From: Anaerolineales bacterium
GTDB lineage: Bacteria > Chloroflexota > Anaerolineae > Anaerolineales > Villigracilaceae
NCBI GenBank assembly: GCA_020634885.1
Contig: JACKAW010000005.1
Span: 124,001-188,000 of the forward strand
DNA length: 64,000 nt
Direction of reading: 5' to 3'
The position numbers and the translations under genes were made by a program. The notes under the pieces were generated by a model. The model made no database searches and had not been told where the DNA came from. It saw nothing but the letters and a program-made list of their open reading frames with translations. Below, piece by piece: positions 34,626-43,900 of this stretch (its first letter is position 1; each line of letters starts with the position of its first letter).

Positions 34626-35231
34626 ATGAAAAAAAGTATTTTCCGAATTGCACTATTCCTAACCCTCGCACTATCGCTCATTTACGCTTGTGCCCCCAAA
34701 CCAGAGACAGCCGTTGAAACGACCGATACATCACTTACAGCCCTGTACCTGACCATCGATTATGCCGATGCCGCCAGTATTCGTAACCAGCTTGCGTATG
34801 GCACGCTCAAACTGGATGGCACAGAATACGCCATCACCCCCGATCAGGCAAAGATCCTGCTTCCACTGTGGCAGGCAATCCTCAGCCTCGGCGGCGACTC
34901 AACCACCGCCACCGAAGAGATCACCGCTGTGCAAGACCAGATCGTAAGCATCATGACCGAAGACCAAATGAAAGCCATCGCCGAAATGCAGATCACAAAT
35001 GCTGGGCTGAACAGCTTCTATGCCGAGTACGGCGTCTTCCTGCCAACTCCAGACCCCAGCGTCACCAAAGTTCCAGGTAAAAATAGCGGCTTAAGTCAGG
35101 CAGATAAAGAAGCCACCAAAGCCGCCTCCTCCGATGGAACAATGTCCACAGGCTCTGGTGCGGGCAAGGAGGCAAAGAATTTGCTGTTTGAAAAAGTGAT
35201 CGAGTACATGGCAGCGCTGGCAGGCAGCTAA
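34626..35231 (+). CDS. Lipoprotein with Spy/CpxP-like motifs, second paralog
   Basis: A 201-residue paralog of the preceding lipoprotein: lipobox IYAC (Cys near residue 22), IRNQLAYGTLKL aligned with IRNQLALGTIEI, ITPDQAKILLPLWQAIL and MTEDQMKAIAEMQIT again giving two LTxxQ-like motifs, and a C-terminal helix LLFEKVIEYMAAL. CACAGGAG about 6 nt before the ATG is a good ribosome site. The 143-bp gap before it is AT-rich with a degenerate GCACA/TGTGC hairpin and may hold a second promoter. The tandem duplication suggests division of labour. Confidence 0.7.
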   Translation: MKKSIFRIALFLTLALSLIYACAPKPETAVETTDTSLTALYLTIDYADAASIRNQLAYGTLKLDGTEYAITPDQAKILLPLWQAILSLGGDSTTATEEITAVQDQIVSIMTEDQMKAIAEMQITNAGLNSFYAEYGVFLPTPDPSVTKVPGKNSGLSQADKEATKAASSDGTMSTGSGAGKEAKNLLFEKVIEYMAALAGS

Positions 35232-35232
35232 C

Positions 35233-35400
35233 GCCAGCAGCGTACCAGCAATTATTCAACAGAGTATTGCAAATGGTGAGTTCGTTCAAGTCAACCCGCA
35301 GGATGTCGCCACTGCGCTGATCGGTTCGTATGAAGGTTTGATGTTATTGTGGGTTATGTCACCCAAGACCATGCACTTAAAAGAATCTGGTTGTCGCACA
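35233..35400 (+). pseudogene. Remnant of a TetR-family regulator C-terminus
   Basis: Reading frame 1 (GCA at 35248) translates as AIIQQSIANGEF then VQVNPQDVATALIGSYEGLM and LLWVMSPKTMHL, a pattern typical of the C-terminal ligand domain of TetR/AcrR regulators (…GEF…DP…A…LIG…DGL…W). There is no start codon, no DNA-binding domain and no room for one, since the lipoprotein gene ends at 35231. The fragment lies at the end of a MacAB-type operon, where TetR regulators are common neighbours, so a decayed local regulator is likely. Confidence 0.55.
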
Positions 35401-35567
35401 GTTGTTGCTGGCGGGTTTGGTAAGGCGAGATCAATCCCGCCTTACAGAATTACAAGAAACATCATGCAAGCTCAAAACGAAATCCGCTTTACCCATCTTC
35501 CTGGGGTCGGCAATATTCCACAAGAAGGGTTTTCCTCGGGAACATGTGGCGGGAGGATCAAACCTAA

Positions 35568-35624
35568 GAGCCTATCCTAAAATTATTCCTACCGCCGCCT
35601 TGAGCATAATATTCGGATAGGTTC
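35568..35624. mobile_element. 57-bp IS-like relic with terminal inverted repeats and TAA duplication
   Basis: GAGCCTATCCTAAAATTATT at 35568 and the complement of the right end, GAACCTATCCGAATATTATG, match at about 15 of 20 positions. Both ends are flanked by TAA (35565-35567 and 35625-35627), a 3-bp target duplication of the TNA type used by some IS5-family elements. No coding capacity. It is either the fused ends of an insertion sequence or a minimal MITE. Confidence 0.5.
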
Positions 35625-35640
35625 TAAAGTAAACCTCTTG

Positions 35641-35957
35641 CAAGAGTAAAAAATATGAACCGCAGAGTTCGCTGAGGTTTGAGCCTGGTATTGCTTACAC
35701 ATGGCAGGCAAAAAATCTTGAAAAAAAGTAAAGATATCCTGACCTCGTACTTTTTCTTCTATATTTTTTACATCCTGATCTTCAATCAGACTTTCGTATG
35801 TTTTACCGCAAGAAAAACGCCTGTTTTTTTCAATACATTGCCCATGATAAAATCGTACAGTTTTCAAATCAGAGTTCAATTTTAAGTCTGCATTCTTAAC
35901 AGCCTATGTTCTCATGTTTGAAGTACTGCCAGTAATTTCGCTTAATGGAGTTGGAGC
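35641..35957. other. AT-rich intergenic stretch without recognisable gene
   Basis: About 317 bp between the relic and the NarL-type regulator. A 97-codon frame on the minus strand (35589-35879) has no recognisable domain, overlaps the mobile relic and has no ribosome site. The segment starts with an AACCGCAGAGTTCGCTGAG stretch, similar to common intergenic repeats. A promoter for the signalling genes should lie near 35880-35930 but no convincing box was found. Confidence 0.5.
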
Positions 35958-36611
35958 ATGCCCAATGCATCTGAAAAAAAAGGCGCATATAACATTCTCG
36001 TGGTGGATGACCATCGCTTTATTCATGATGTAATATCAAAGATTCTATCAACCGTAAAAGACATGACCATTACAGGTCATGCAGCCAATGGATTGGAGGC
36101 GATCCAGCTTTGCCGAAATGCACAGCCAGATATTATTTTGATGGATATTATGATGCCTGTTATGGATGGGTTAGAAGCTGTCCGCACTATTCACGTCAAG
36201 TACCCCCAGATAAAGATTTTAGTCCTTTCCAGTTATCAAGATCACGAAAGTGTACATCTTATGCTAAAAAACGGGGCAGTAGGATATGTGACAAAAAGTG
36301 AGCTGACTGCCGAATTGATCAATGTCATTAGAACCGTTATTTCAGGAAAAAATGTTTTTTCACCTGAGGTGATGGAATTCCTGCGGCATTCCTCCCCGAA
36401 CCCTGGAATAGTGAATAAATTCAACCTTACCGACCGCGAGATCGAGGTATTGCTGCTACTTGCCGAAGGTTTACAAAATCAACAAATATCTGACAGGCTT
36501 GAGATCAGTGTCTCTACGGTCAAGTATCATAAGAATAATATATTCGAAAAGCTAAATGTCCAAACCCAATCAGAAGCTCTGGTTATAGCAGTAAAGAACA
36601 ATTTGATCTAG
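35958..36611 (+). CDS. NarL/FixJ-family response regulator
   Basis: A 217-residue regulator. The receiver domain (about 10-125) has the acidic pair DDH, the phospho-acceptor in PDIILMDIMMPVMDG, the switch serine in VLSSYQD and the lysine in VTKSE. The C-terminal LuxR-type HTH (about 150-212) reads LTDREIEVLLLLAEGL and ISVSTVKYHKNNIFEKL. It activates or represses transcription when phosphorylated, probably by one of the two kinases downstream. ATGGAG 7 nt before the ATG is the ribosome site. A terminator follows at 36634. Confidence 0.93.
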   Translation: MPNASEKKGAYNILVVDDHRFIHDVISKILSTVKDMTITGHAANGLEAIQLCRNAQPDIILMDIMMPVMDGLEAVRTIHVKYPQIKILVLSSYQDHESVHLMLKNGAVGYVTKSELTAELINVIRTVISGKNVFSPEVMEFLRHSSPNPGIVNKFNLTDREIEVLLLLAEGLQNQQISDRLEISVSTVKYHKNNIFEKLNVQTQSEALVIAVKNNLI

Positions 36612-36633
36612 ACAACCTCCCGTCTGCCGATGT

Positions 36634-36669
36634 AAAAAAGTGGTCATTTTATCAAATGGCTGCTTTTTT
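36634..36669 (+). terminator. Rho-independent terminator after narL-type gene
   Basis: AAAAAAGTGGTCATTT pairs with AAATGGCTGCTTTTTT using three G-U pairs, loop TATC, ending in six T. It directly adjoins the palindrome at 36665. Confidence 0.75.
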
Positions 36670-36710
36670 GTTTAAGCACCTGTCCATATGGACAGGTGCT
36701 TAAACAAAAA
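36665..36710. promoter_or_regulatory. 46-bp perfect palindrome upstream of receiver genes
   Basis: Arms 36665-36685 and 36690-36710 are perfectly complementary and the ATAT centre is self-complementary. The core is GCACCTGTCCATATGG. T tracts are on the 5' side and A tracts on the 3' side of each strand, the reverse of a rho-independent terminator, so a protein-binding operator or a cruciform/RNA-processing site is more likely. It lies 63 bp before the ATG of the next regulator. Confidence 0.7.
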
Positions 36711-36772
36711 TAGACAGTATCCGGATTTTGAACCGCCTTCTAAAATCAGATTATTCCAAAGAGGAGCTTTCT

Positions 36773-37198
36773 ATGTTAAACCAAAACCAAGCAGTACTTG
36801 AGAATAAACGTATATTTCTGGTTGAAGATGATGTGCTCAATCTTGCAGTCATCAATCGTGTTCTTACCCATCATAGAGCCTGGGTATTCCAAAACTATAA
36901 CAGCATTGGTATTGTTATTCATGTGATTCAAAACCTGCCAATAGATCTGATCATTCTTGACATTATGCTTCGCAGGGGAATCAATGGCTTTGATGTTGTG
37001 AAGGAGTTCAAGAATAATCCGCAAACCTCTCATATTCCCATAGTGGCTGTATCTTCTCTTGACCCAGAGCTTGCCATTCCGCAGGCAAAGGAAGCCGGGT
37101 TTGACGGCTTTATTAGCAAGCCTATTAATTCCGTTACTTTTGCAAATGACCTTGCTGCCATTATGGCAGGTGAACACCGTTGGGTTGTTGGAAGATAA
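36773..37198 (+). CDS. Stand-alone receiver-domain response regulator A
   Basis: A 141-residue single receiver: acidic pair in FLVEDDVLNL, phospho-aspartate in LIILDIMLRRGINGFD, switch residue in VAVSSLD, lysine in GFISKPI. There is no output domain, so it signals by protein contact or passes phosphate on, as in phosphorelays. GAGGAG 6 nt before the ATG at 36773 decides the start; the upstream frame to 36728 is not used. It lies 23 nt before a second receiver gene and upstream of two kinases. Confidence 0.9.
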   Translation: MLNQNQAVLENKRIFLVEDDVLNLAVINRVLTHHRAWVFQNYNSIGIVIHVIQNLPIDLIILDIMLRRGINGFDVVKEFKNNPQTSHIPIVAVSSLDPELAIPQAKEAGFDGFISKPINSVTFANDLAAIMAGEHRWVVGR

Positions 37199-37221
37199 AA
37201 TACGATAGGTATTGCCCCTGT

Positions 37222-37629
37222 ATGCACAACCCTCCCGTGTTTCTTTATGTTGAAGATGACCTTGCATCTATTGCGATTATGAAAATGGTGGTGGAAAAGG
37301 TGATGAAAATTCAGCCTCTCACTATTTTTCATGGCAGCGAGAATTTCATGGAAAAACTTGATGCAATGGGAGCTATACCAGATATTTTCCTTCTGGATAT
37401 TCACATGCAACCCTATGATGGCTACGAACTCTTATCCATGCTTCGTGCTGATCGTCGTTTTCGGCGCAGCAAAATTATTGCTGTCACCGCCAGCGTGATG
37501 GGCGAAGAGGTTGATCGCTTAAAGGTCAGCGGATTTGATGGCGCAATCTCCAAACCGTTGAATATTACTCATTTTCCTGCGTTGATCAAACGCATATTAA
37601 AAGGTGAGCAAGTCTGGTTTGTTTCGTAG
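37222..37629 (+). CDS. Stand-alone receiver-domain response regulator B
   Basis: A 135-residue receiver: VEDDLASI, phospho-aspartate in FLLDIHMQPYDGYE, TAS switch in AVTASVMG and lysine in AISKPLN. Single domain, no output. The ATG at 37222 (HNPPVFLYVEDD) fits the family start; the frame from 37180 overlaps the end of the preceding gene and lacks homology. No good ribosome site precedes 37222, so coupled translation with receiver A is likely. The two receivers are not close copies of each other. Confidence 0.85.
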   Translation: MHNPPVFLYVEDDLASIAIMKMVVEKVMKIQPLTIFHGSENFMEKLDAMGAIPDIFLLDIHMQPYDGYELLSMLRADRRFRRSKIIAVTASVMGEEVDRLKVSGFDGAISKPLNITHFPALIKRILKGEQVWFVS

Positions 37630-37736
37630 AGGATGGCATAATGCGGTTTTAAGGCATACCATTAATACGATCACGCGACATCGAAATTCAGGGTATGCAG
37701 AACTGGAAGCCTTTTCAACGTTCTTGAGGTTGTAAT

Positions 37737-40700
37737 ATGAAAAAGAAAAACGACATTCTTGAGCAGGTTCAGTCACTGGCATGGAATGGCAAGCATGCCA
37801 AGGCAATTACACTTGCCACGCAAGAATTAGATAAACCTGATTTATCCAATGAAACTCGGATTAATTTGCTAGATTTGCGGGCTGAATCTTACATTGCGCA
37901 AGGGAAGTTTGACCTTTCCTCAGATGATGCTGATGCAATGGAAAAAATTGCGGATACAGACAGTTTGTCTGTGCAGGCATTCAATCGGAAAGCATTGGTT
38001 CAAATGCGTTTGGGAAATTTGAAACTTGCACTTAAATTATCAAATGAAGCATTGAAAATCGCTCAACGAACCAATCAAAAGACATTAATTGGTATTAGTT
38101 TGCTTAGAATTGGTGAGGCACAAGTTCGTTTAAAACTTAGCCAAAAAAGTGTTGAAACCGCTCAAAAAGCCATTTACATTTTTAATGAGTTAGGGGATAT
38201 TTCAAATGAAGGACGGGCATATTGGGTTAGTTCTTATGCATTGACTTACCTTGGAAAATCAGATGAGGCTCGTGAAGCTGCATATATTGCCCAAAAACTT
38301 TGTCAACAAGCGGGTGATTTACTTGGCACGGGTAACGCTTGGAACGTTCTGTATATTACGGATATTGATATTGCAGACCAAATTCAACACCTTCGACAAG
38401 CCAAAAAATATTTTGAAGCCGCTGGCTATATAGACCGCCAATCAATGGTATTAGGAAATGTTGGGCTTGCTTACTTTGCCCTTGGCTTATATTCCCATTC
38501 TCAACGTTTACAACTTGAAACAATTAGGTTAACCCGTCAGATAGGTGCAAAAATAGACTTGATTTATGATTTAGCAAATATTGTTGCTCCTGAAATAGCT
38601 ATCAACAAACTTGATATGGCGCGTGCTCATTACGAAGAACTTAAAGAGCTTTCACGTACAATAAACGACCCTAGCATGGAAGTAGCCAAGTGGCTGTACG
38701 GTGCAGAGTTAGCTAGGGCGGAGGGGAATACAAAAAAAGCGATCCAATTGCAGAAGCAAGCCGTAAAGGTCGCTACTCAATCTGAAACGGGAAGAAATAT
38801 TATTGAATTATTTACTTTAGCAGGGCTTTATCTTGAAAGTGGAAACTATAAAGCTGCGCTCAAAGAATCTACCAAAGCAACAAAGTTACACCGCTCTCTA
38901 AATTTTGGAAAATTAGATACCCTACCTGTATCTGGTTTATGGTGGGTACACACCCAAGCATTGTTGAAGAATGGAAAGATAAACGAAGCCGAAGAATCTC
39001 TTGAAATAGCCCATAAATTCTTGATGGAAACAATTCAAAGTATTCGTGATAAAGGATTTCGCTTTAATGCCTTAAACAAGATCAAAGAAAACCGCGAACT
39101 GTTGAAATATTGGGTAGTACAAGGCAAAAAGCGTAAACTGCCCAAAGAAAAAATATATGCGCATCTGTATCTCGAATCAAATACGCGCGAGCCGTTTACC
39201 CGTCTCACAGATACCAGCCAGCGTTTAAACTTGCTGAAGACCGTTTCTGAAATACAAACTTTTTTAGTAGAAGAAGCCACCGAATTGAGCGGCGGTGAAC
39301 GCGTCATGCTGATTCTCGAAGTTGGGAAAAAGCTGGAAGCGGCAGAATCCCTCCTCCCCGTCGAGGAAGAAGCGGAAGTTGTTCTCGCCTCAATCAAAAA
39401 GCATCTCACATCCGCCCGCCTCACACGGACTGTACAACTGATCCTGCCCAAAAAGCAGGGACTCAGCCGCATCATTGCACCCCTCATCGCCCAAAATCAG
39501 ATCATCGGCTATTTGTACGTTGACATGGACACAATCTACGGCTCCTTTGACGAAACCGACCGCGACATGCTGGGTATGCTTGCGAATCAGGCTGCAGTCG
39601 CGCTGGATAACGCCGGGCTGGTGACCGGATTGGAGCAGAAGGTCAATGAGCGCACCAATCAACTGCGATTGAGTGTGGAGCAAAACCAACGCTTGTTGAA
39701 AGAGACACGTACCATCTCTGAAATTGGGCGTGAGATCTCATCCAGCCTTGAAACAAAAATAGTATTGGAAAATATTGCCAGCTATGCTAAAGACCTGCTC
39801 AATGGTGAATTAAGCGCACTGTTCATCCCGACTATTGAGACAGGCAAGTTTAAAGCCATCGCAGCCGTTGGAGAGAATGCTGAAGAACTCCTCAATACAC
39901 ACATCCTGTCAGGAGAGGGCATCCTTGGTACAGTTGTCAAAACCAGAGAAGGCGAGATCATTAACGATGCCATGCATGATCCCCGCGCCAAAACCTTGCA
40001 AGGCACAGAACACACATCAGACAATAATCGCCATTTATTGGCAGTGCCATTACTGTCTCAAAATGAAATTGCAGGGCTTATGGCGATTTGGCGGAGCGGT
40101 GAAGGGACCGAATTCACCGAAAATGAACTGAACTTCCTGACAAACCTCTCGCGGCAGGCAGTGATTGCCTTGAAGAACGCGCAGTTGTTCAGCGAGGCAG
40201 AAGAAGCACGGCAGATTGCAGAGAAAGCCAATCGCACCAAGAGCGCTTTTCTGGCAAACATGAGCCATGAGTTACGCACGCCGCTGAACGCCATCATCAA
40301 CTTCACCGAATTGGTGATTATGGAAATTATGGGTCCCGTGACGGATGAGCAAAAGGAAGCATTGGGATATTCACTCAGTAGTTCGCAGCATCTGCTTCAA
40401 CTGATCAACGATGTGTTGGACATCAGCAAGATCCAGGCTGGGAAACTTAGCCTGTTTATGGAAGAGAAGGTTGACCTGCGATCCATGATTGACGAAACAT
40501 TAACGATTATTGAACCGAGTGTGCAAAAGCAAGCAGACTTGTACGGGTACAACATAAAACTGATTCGTGATGTAGATGCAGACCTGCCGCTGGTCACTTG
40601 CGACCAAAGACGTGTCAAACAAGTGCTGCTCAACCTGCTTTCGAATGCCGTCAAATTCACCGAGAAGGGCAGCGTTACTTTGAGTGCCAAGCGCAAGGAT

Positions 40701-40940
40701 GGTCATATCCTGTTCTCGGTCATGGACACGGGCAAGGGCATCGCGCCAGAATTACAGGCACAGATCTTCGAGCCGTTCGTGCAAACCTTGGATGGTGTAA
40801 AACATGCAGAGGGGACGGGGTTGGGGCTGCCCATCACCAAGAGCCTGGTCGAAGCGCATGGTGGCAGTATCTGGCTGGAGAGCGAAGTGGGTGAAGGCTC
40901 GTCCTTCCTCTTTTTGCTGCCGATTGGGGCGGTTGCATGA
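37737..40940 (+). CDS. TPR-GAF-GAF histidine kinase, twin 1
   Basis: 1067 residues, no membrane helices. Residues 1-440 form TPR-like helical repeats, starting with LAWNGKHAKAITLATQEL. A GAF domain (about 490-630, GGERVMLILEVGKKL) leads through a coiled coil to a second GAF (about 665-820). HisKA has MSHELRTPLNAI (His near 844); the ATPase domain has LLSNAVKFTEKG, DTGKGIAPE and GTGLGLPITKSL, all intact. Cytosolic kinase sensing through protein contact or small ligands. The downstream gene is a paralog of exactly the same length and overlaps by ATGA. Likely partners are the receivers just upstream. GAGG precedes the ATG by 7-10 nt. Confidence 0.93.
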   Translation: MKKKNDILEQVQSLAWNGKHAKAITLATQELDKPDLSNETRINLLDLRAESYIAQGKFDLSSDDADAMEKIADTDSLSVQAFNRKALVQMRLGNLKLALKLSNEALKIAQRTNQKTLIGISLLRIGEAQVRLKLSQKSVETAQKAIYIFNELGDISNEGRAYWVSSYALTYLGKSDEAREAAYIAQKLCQQAGDLLGTGNAWNVLYITDIDIADQIQHLRQAKKYFEAAGYIDRQSMVLGNVGLAYFALGLYSHSQRLQLETIRLTRQIGAKIDLIYDLANIVAPEIAINKLDMARAHYEELKELSRTINDPSMEVAKWLYGAELARAEGNTKKAIQLQKQAVKVATQSETGRNIIELFTLAGLYLESGNYKAALKESTKATKLHRSLNFGKLDTLPVSGLWWVHTQALLKNGKINEAEESLEIAHKFLMETIQSIRDKGFRFNALNKIKENRELLKYWVVQGKKRKLPKEKIYAHLYLESNTREPFTRLTDTSQRLNLLKTVSEIQTFLVEEATELSGGERVMLILEVGKKLEAAESLLPVEEEAEVVLASIKKHLTSARLTRTVQLILPKKQGLSRIIAPLIAQNQIIGYLYVDMDTIYGSFDETDRDMLGMLANQAAVALDNAGLVTGLEQKVNERTNQLRLSVEQNQRLLKETRTISEIGREISSSLETKIVLENIASYAKDLLNGELSALFIPTIETGKFKAIAAVGENAEELLNTHILSGEGILGTVVKTREGEIINDAMHDPRAKTLQGTEHTSDNNRHLLAVPLLSQNEIAGLMAIWRSGEGTEFTENELNFLTNLSRQAVIALKNAQLFSEAEEARQIAEKANRTKSAFLANMSHELRTPLNAIINFTELVIMEIMGPVTDEQKEALGYSLSSSQHLLQLINDVLDISKIQAGKLSLFMEEKVDLRSMIDETLTIIEPSVQKQADLYGYNIKLIRDVDADLPLVTCDQRRVKQVLLNLLSNAVKFTEKGSVTLSAKRKDGHILFSVMDTGKGIAPELQAQIFEPFVQTLDGVKHAEGTGLGLPITKSLVEAHGGSIWLESEVGEGSSFLFLLPIGAVA

Positions 40941-43900
40941 GAAAAGTGTCGCCCCCAAAAAAACAACAAGTCGTTGTTGAGCAAGTTCGCTTACTGGCAT
41001 GGAATGGTAAACATGCCCAAGTCGTTGCACTTGCTTCACAAGAACTTGAAAAACGAAATCTCTCTAATTATTTACAAATGGATTTGCTGGACTTACGTGC
41101 CGAATCATTTATCGCTCAAGGCAAACTGGATTTTGCTATGCAAGATGCAAATACCATGAGTAAGCTGGCAGCCCATATTCCCGTCTTAAAAGCCCAAGCA
41201 CTCAATCGGAAAGCGTTGATTCTAATGCGTTTGGGAGAGGTCAGGAAAGCGCTTAAAGCCTCCACTGCGGCGTTGAAATTAGCTCATCAGACAGAACAGA
41301 AGCCAATTATTGGAATCAGCCTGCTCCGATTGGCAGAGGCACAATTTCGTTTGTCTCTAAACCAGCAAAGCATAGAAACTTCTCGAAAAGCCATTCAACT
41401 GTTCAAGAAGTTGGGGGATGTCGCTTTGGAAGGGCGAGCTTATTGGACTTACTCGCTTGCCTGTTTTTACCTAAACCGTAAGCAGGATTCTCGTGTTGCT
41501 GCCCTGACCGCTATTCAATTAGGACAACAGGTAGATGATCAACTAGGACTTGGTAATGCTTGGAATGTGCTTTATCTTAACGATACAGACATGGCAGATG
41601 CAATTCAACACCTCCAGCAAGCCCGAAAATACTTCAAGTCAGCAGGATATGTAGAACGGCAAGCCATTGTTCTTGGAAATCTTGCTAATGTATATGATCA
41701 GTTGGGGTTGTATTCCCAGTCTCAGCGTTTGAATTTGGAAGTTATTGAACTAACCCGCGCCATACAAGCTAAGGTGGTATTAGTTACTGCCTTGGTAAAT
41801 ATCATTGCCCCTGAACTGGCTCTAAAAAAAATAGATCTGGCATATACCCATTATTATGAGTTTGAACAGCTTGCCTCCGAAACCAACGATCCAGACATGG
41901 ATGTGCTTGGATTGACAGCAGGTGCGGGATTTGCTGTGGATGAAGGTAAGCTTAAAAAAGCAACACAACTACTGCAGCAGGCTGCAAGGATCGCTTCTAA
42001 ACATCAATCAGAACAAGAAATTAGCACTCTAGTGCGTTTGGCAAGAGTTCACCTCGCATCCGGAGATACACAAGCAGCATTGAAAGTAAGTTCAAAAGCT
42101 ACAACAATAAATCGTGCTATAAATTTTGCGAAACCAGATGGGCTTCCTTTGCAATCTGTTTGGTGGACGCATACACAGGCCTTATTGGCAAACCACAAAT
42201 CTGAAGTAGAAGAAACCTTGGAGCTTGCACATAAATTCTTGTTGGAAAGCATACAAAGTATTCGTGATCAGGGGCTGCGCCGTAATGCATTGAATAAAAT
42301 TAAAGAAAATCGTGAGTTGCTTCAGTTTTGGGTGGCGCATGGTTTGAAGAATAAACTTCCTAAAGAAAAGATATTTGCCCATTTTTATCTTGAAAGTAAT
42401 ACCCGTGAACCTTTTACGCGCTTGACCGATACCAGCCAGCGCCTCAATTTATTGAAAGATATTCCTGAAATTCAAACCTTCTTAGTGGAAGAAGCTGTTG
42501 AGCTTTGTGGCGGTGAGCGGGTCATGCTGATCCTTCAAGCTGGGAAGAAGCTGGAAGTGGCAGAGTCTATTCTCCCCGTCGGAGAAGAAGCGGATGAGGC
42601 TCTTCCCTCCATCAAAAAGCATCTCACATCTGCCCGCCTCACACGGACCGTGCAACTGATCCTGCCCAAAAAGCAGGGACATAGCCGCATCATTGCCCCA
42701 CTCATCGCCCAAAACCAGATCGTCGGCTATCTGTATGCTGACATGGATTCCATTTATGGGTTATTCGACGACACCGACCGCGACATGCTGGGCATGTTGG
42801 CAAATCAAGCCGCAGTTGCATTGGACAATGCTGGCTTGGTAACTGGCTTGGAACAAAAAGTGCAGGAACGCACCGTGCAGTTACAGGAAAGCGTGAACGA
42901 AACCGAACGCCTGCTCAAAGAAAGCCAAACCCTGGCAAACATTGGTCGCGACATTTCGTCCAGCTTGGAAGTCAAGGTTGTGTTGGAAAATATCGCCACC
43001 CAAGCCCTGAATCTGTTTCAGGGCAACCTAAGCGCCGTTTTCCTGCCGTCTGGTGTAGGAGAGCTGAAGGCAATTGTCGCAGTTGGGCAGTATGCTGAAG
43101 AAACACTCAACGACACAATTCAGATCGGGGCTGGTATTTTGGGAAATATTGCCCAAAATAAAAAAGCCGAAATTGTGAATGACACGGCAAGGGACCCCCG
43201 TGCTCTCGTAATTTCAGGGACGGAATTAATACCAAACGAAAACTTGCTGGTTGTGCCATTATTAAGTAGCAAAGAACTGGCAGGGTTAATGGCGGTTTGG
43301 CGGAGTGGAGTGGGGAATGAATTCACCGAAAATGAACTGAACTTCCTGACAAACCTCTCACGGCAGGCGGTGATTGCGTTGAAGAACGCTCAGTTGTTCA
43401 GCGAGGCAGAAGAAGCGCGTCATGTAGCGGAAAAAGCCAATCGTACCAAGAGTGCATTTCTGGCGAACATGAGTCACGAGTTGCGCACGCCGCTGAACGC
43501 CATCATCAACTTCACCGAATTGGTGACGATGGAAATTATGGGTCCCGTGACGGATGAGCAAAAGGAAGCATTGGGTTACTCACTCAGTAGTTCGCAGCAT
43601 CTGCTTCAACTGATCAACGATGTGTTGGACATCAGCAAGATCCAGGCTGGCAAGTTGGAACTGTTCAAAGAAGAAGGTGTTGACCTGCAAAAGTTGATTA
43701 ATGAGACCCTGGTAATTATCGAGCCAAGCGTACAAAAGCAGGCAGAATTGTGTGGGTACAAGATGAAACTGATTCGTGATGTAGATGAAGACTTGCCGCT
43801 TGTCACTTGCGACCAAAGACGTGTCAAACAAGTGCTGCTGAACCTGCTCTCGAATGCGGTCAAGTTCACCGAGAAGGGCAGCGTTACTTTGAGTGCCAAG

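Noticed and set aside
35589..35879. 97-codon minus-strand frame beside the IS-like relic
   Set aside because: No recognisable domain, no ribosome site, low-complexity AT-rich composition and overlap with the relic.
36665..36710. Long palindrome read as a terminator
   Set aside because: T and A tracts are on the wrong sides of the stem for rho-independent termination on either strand.
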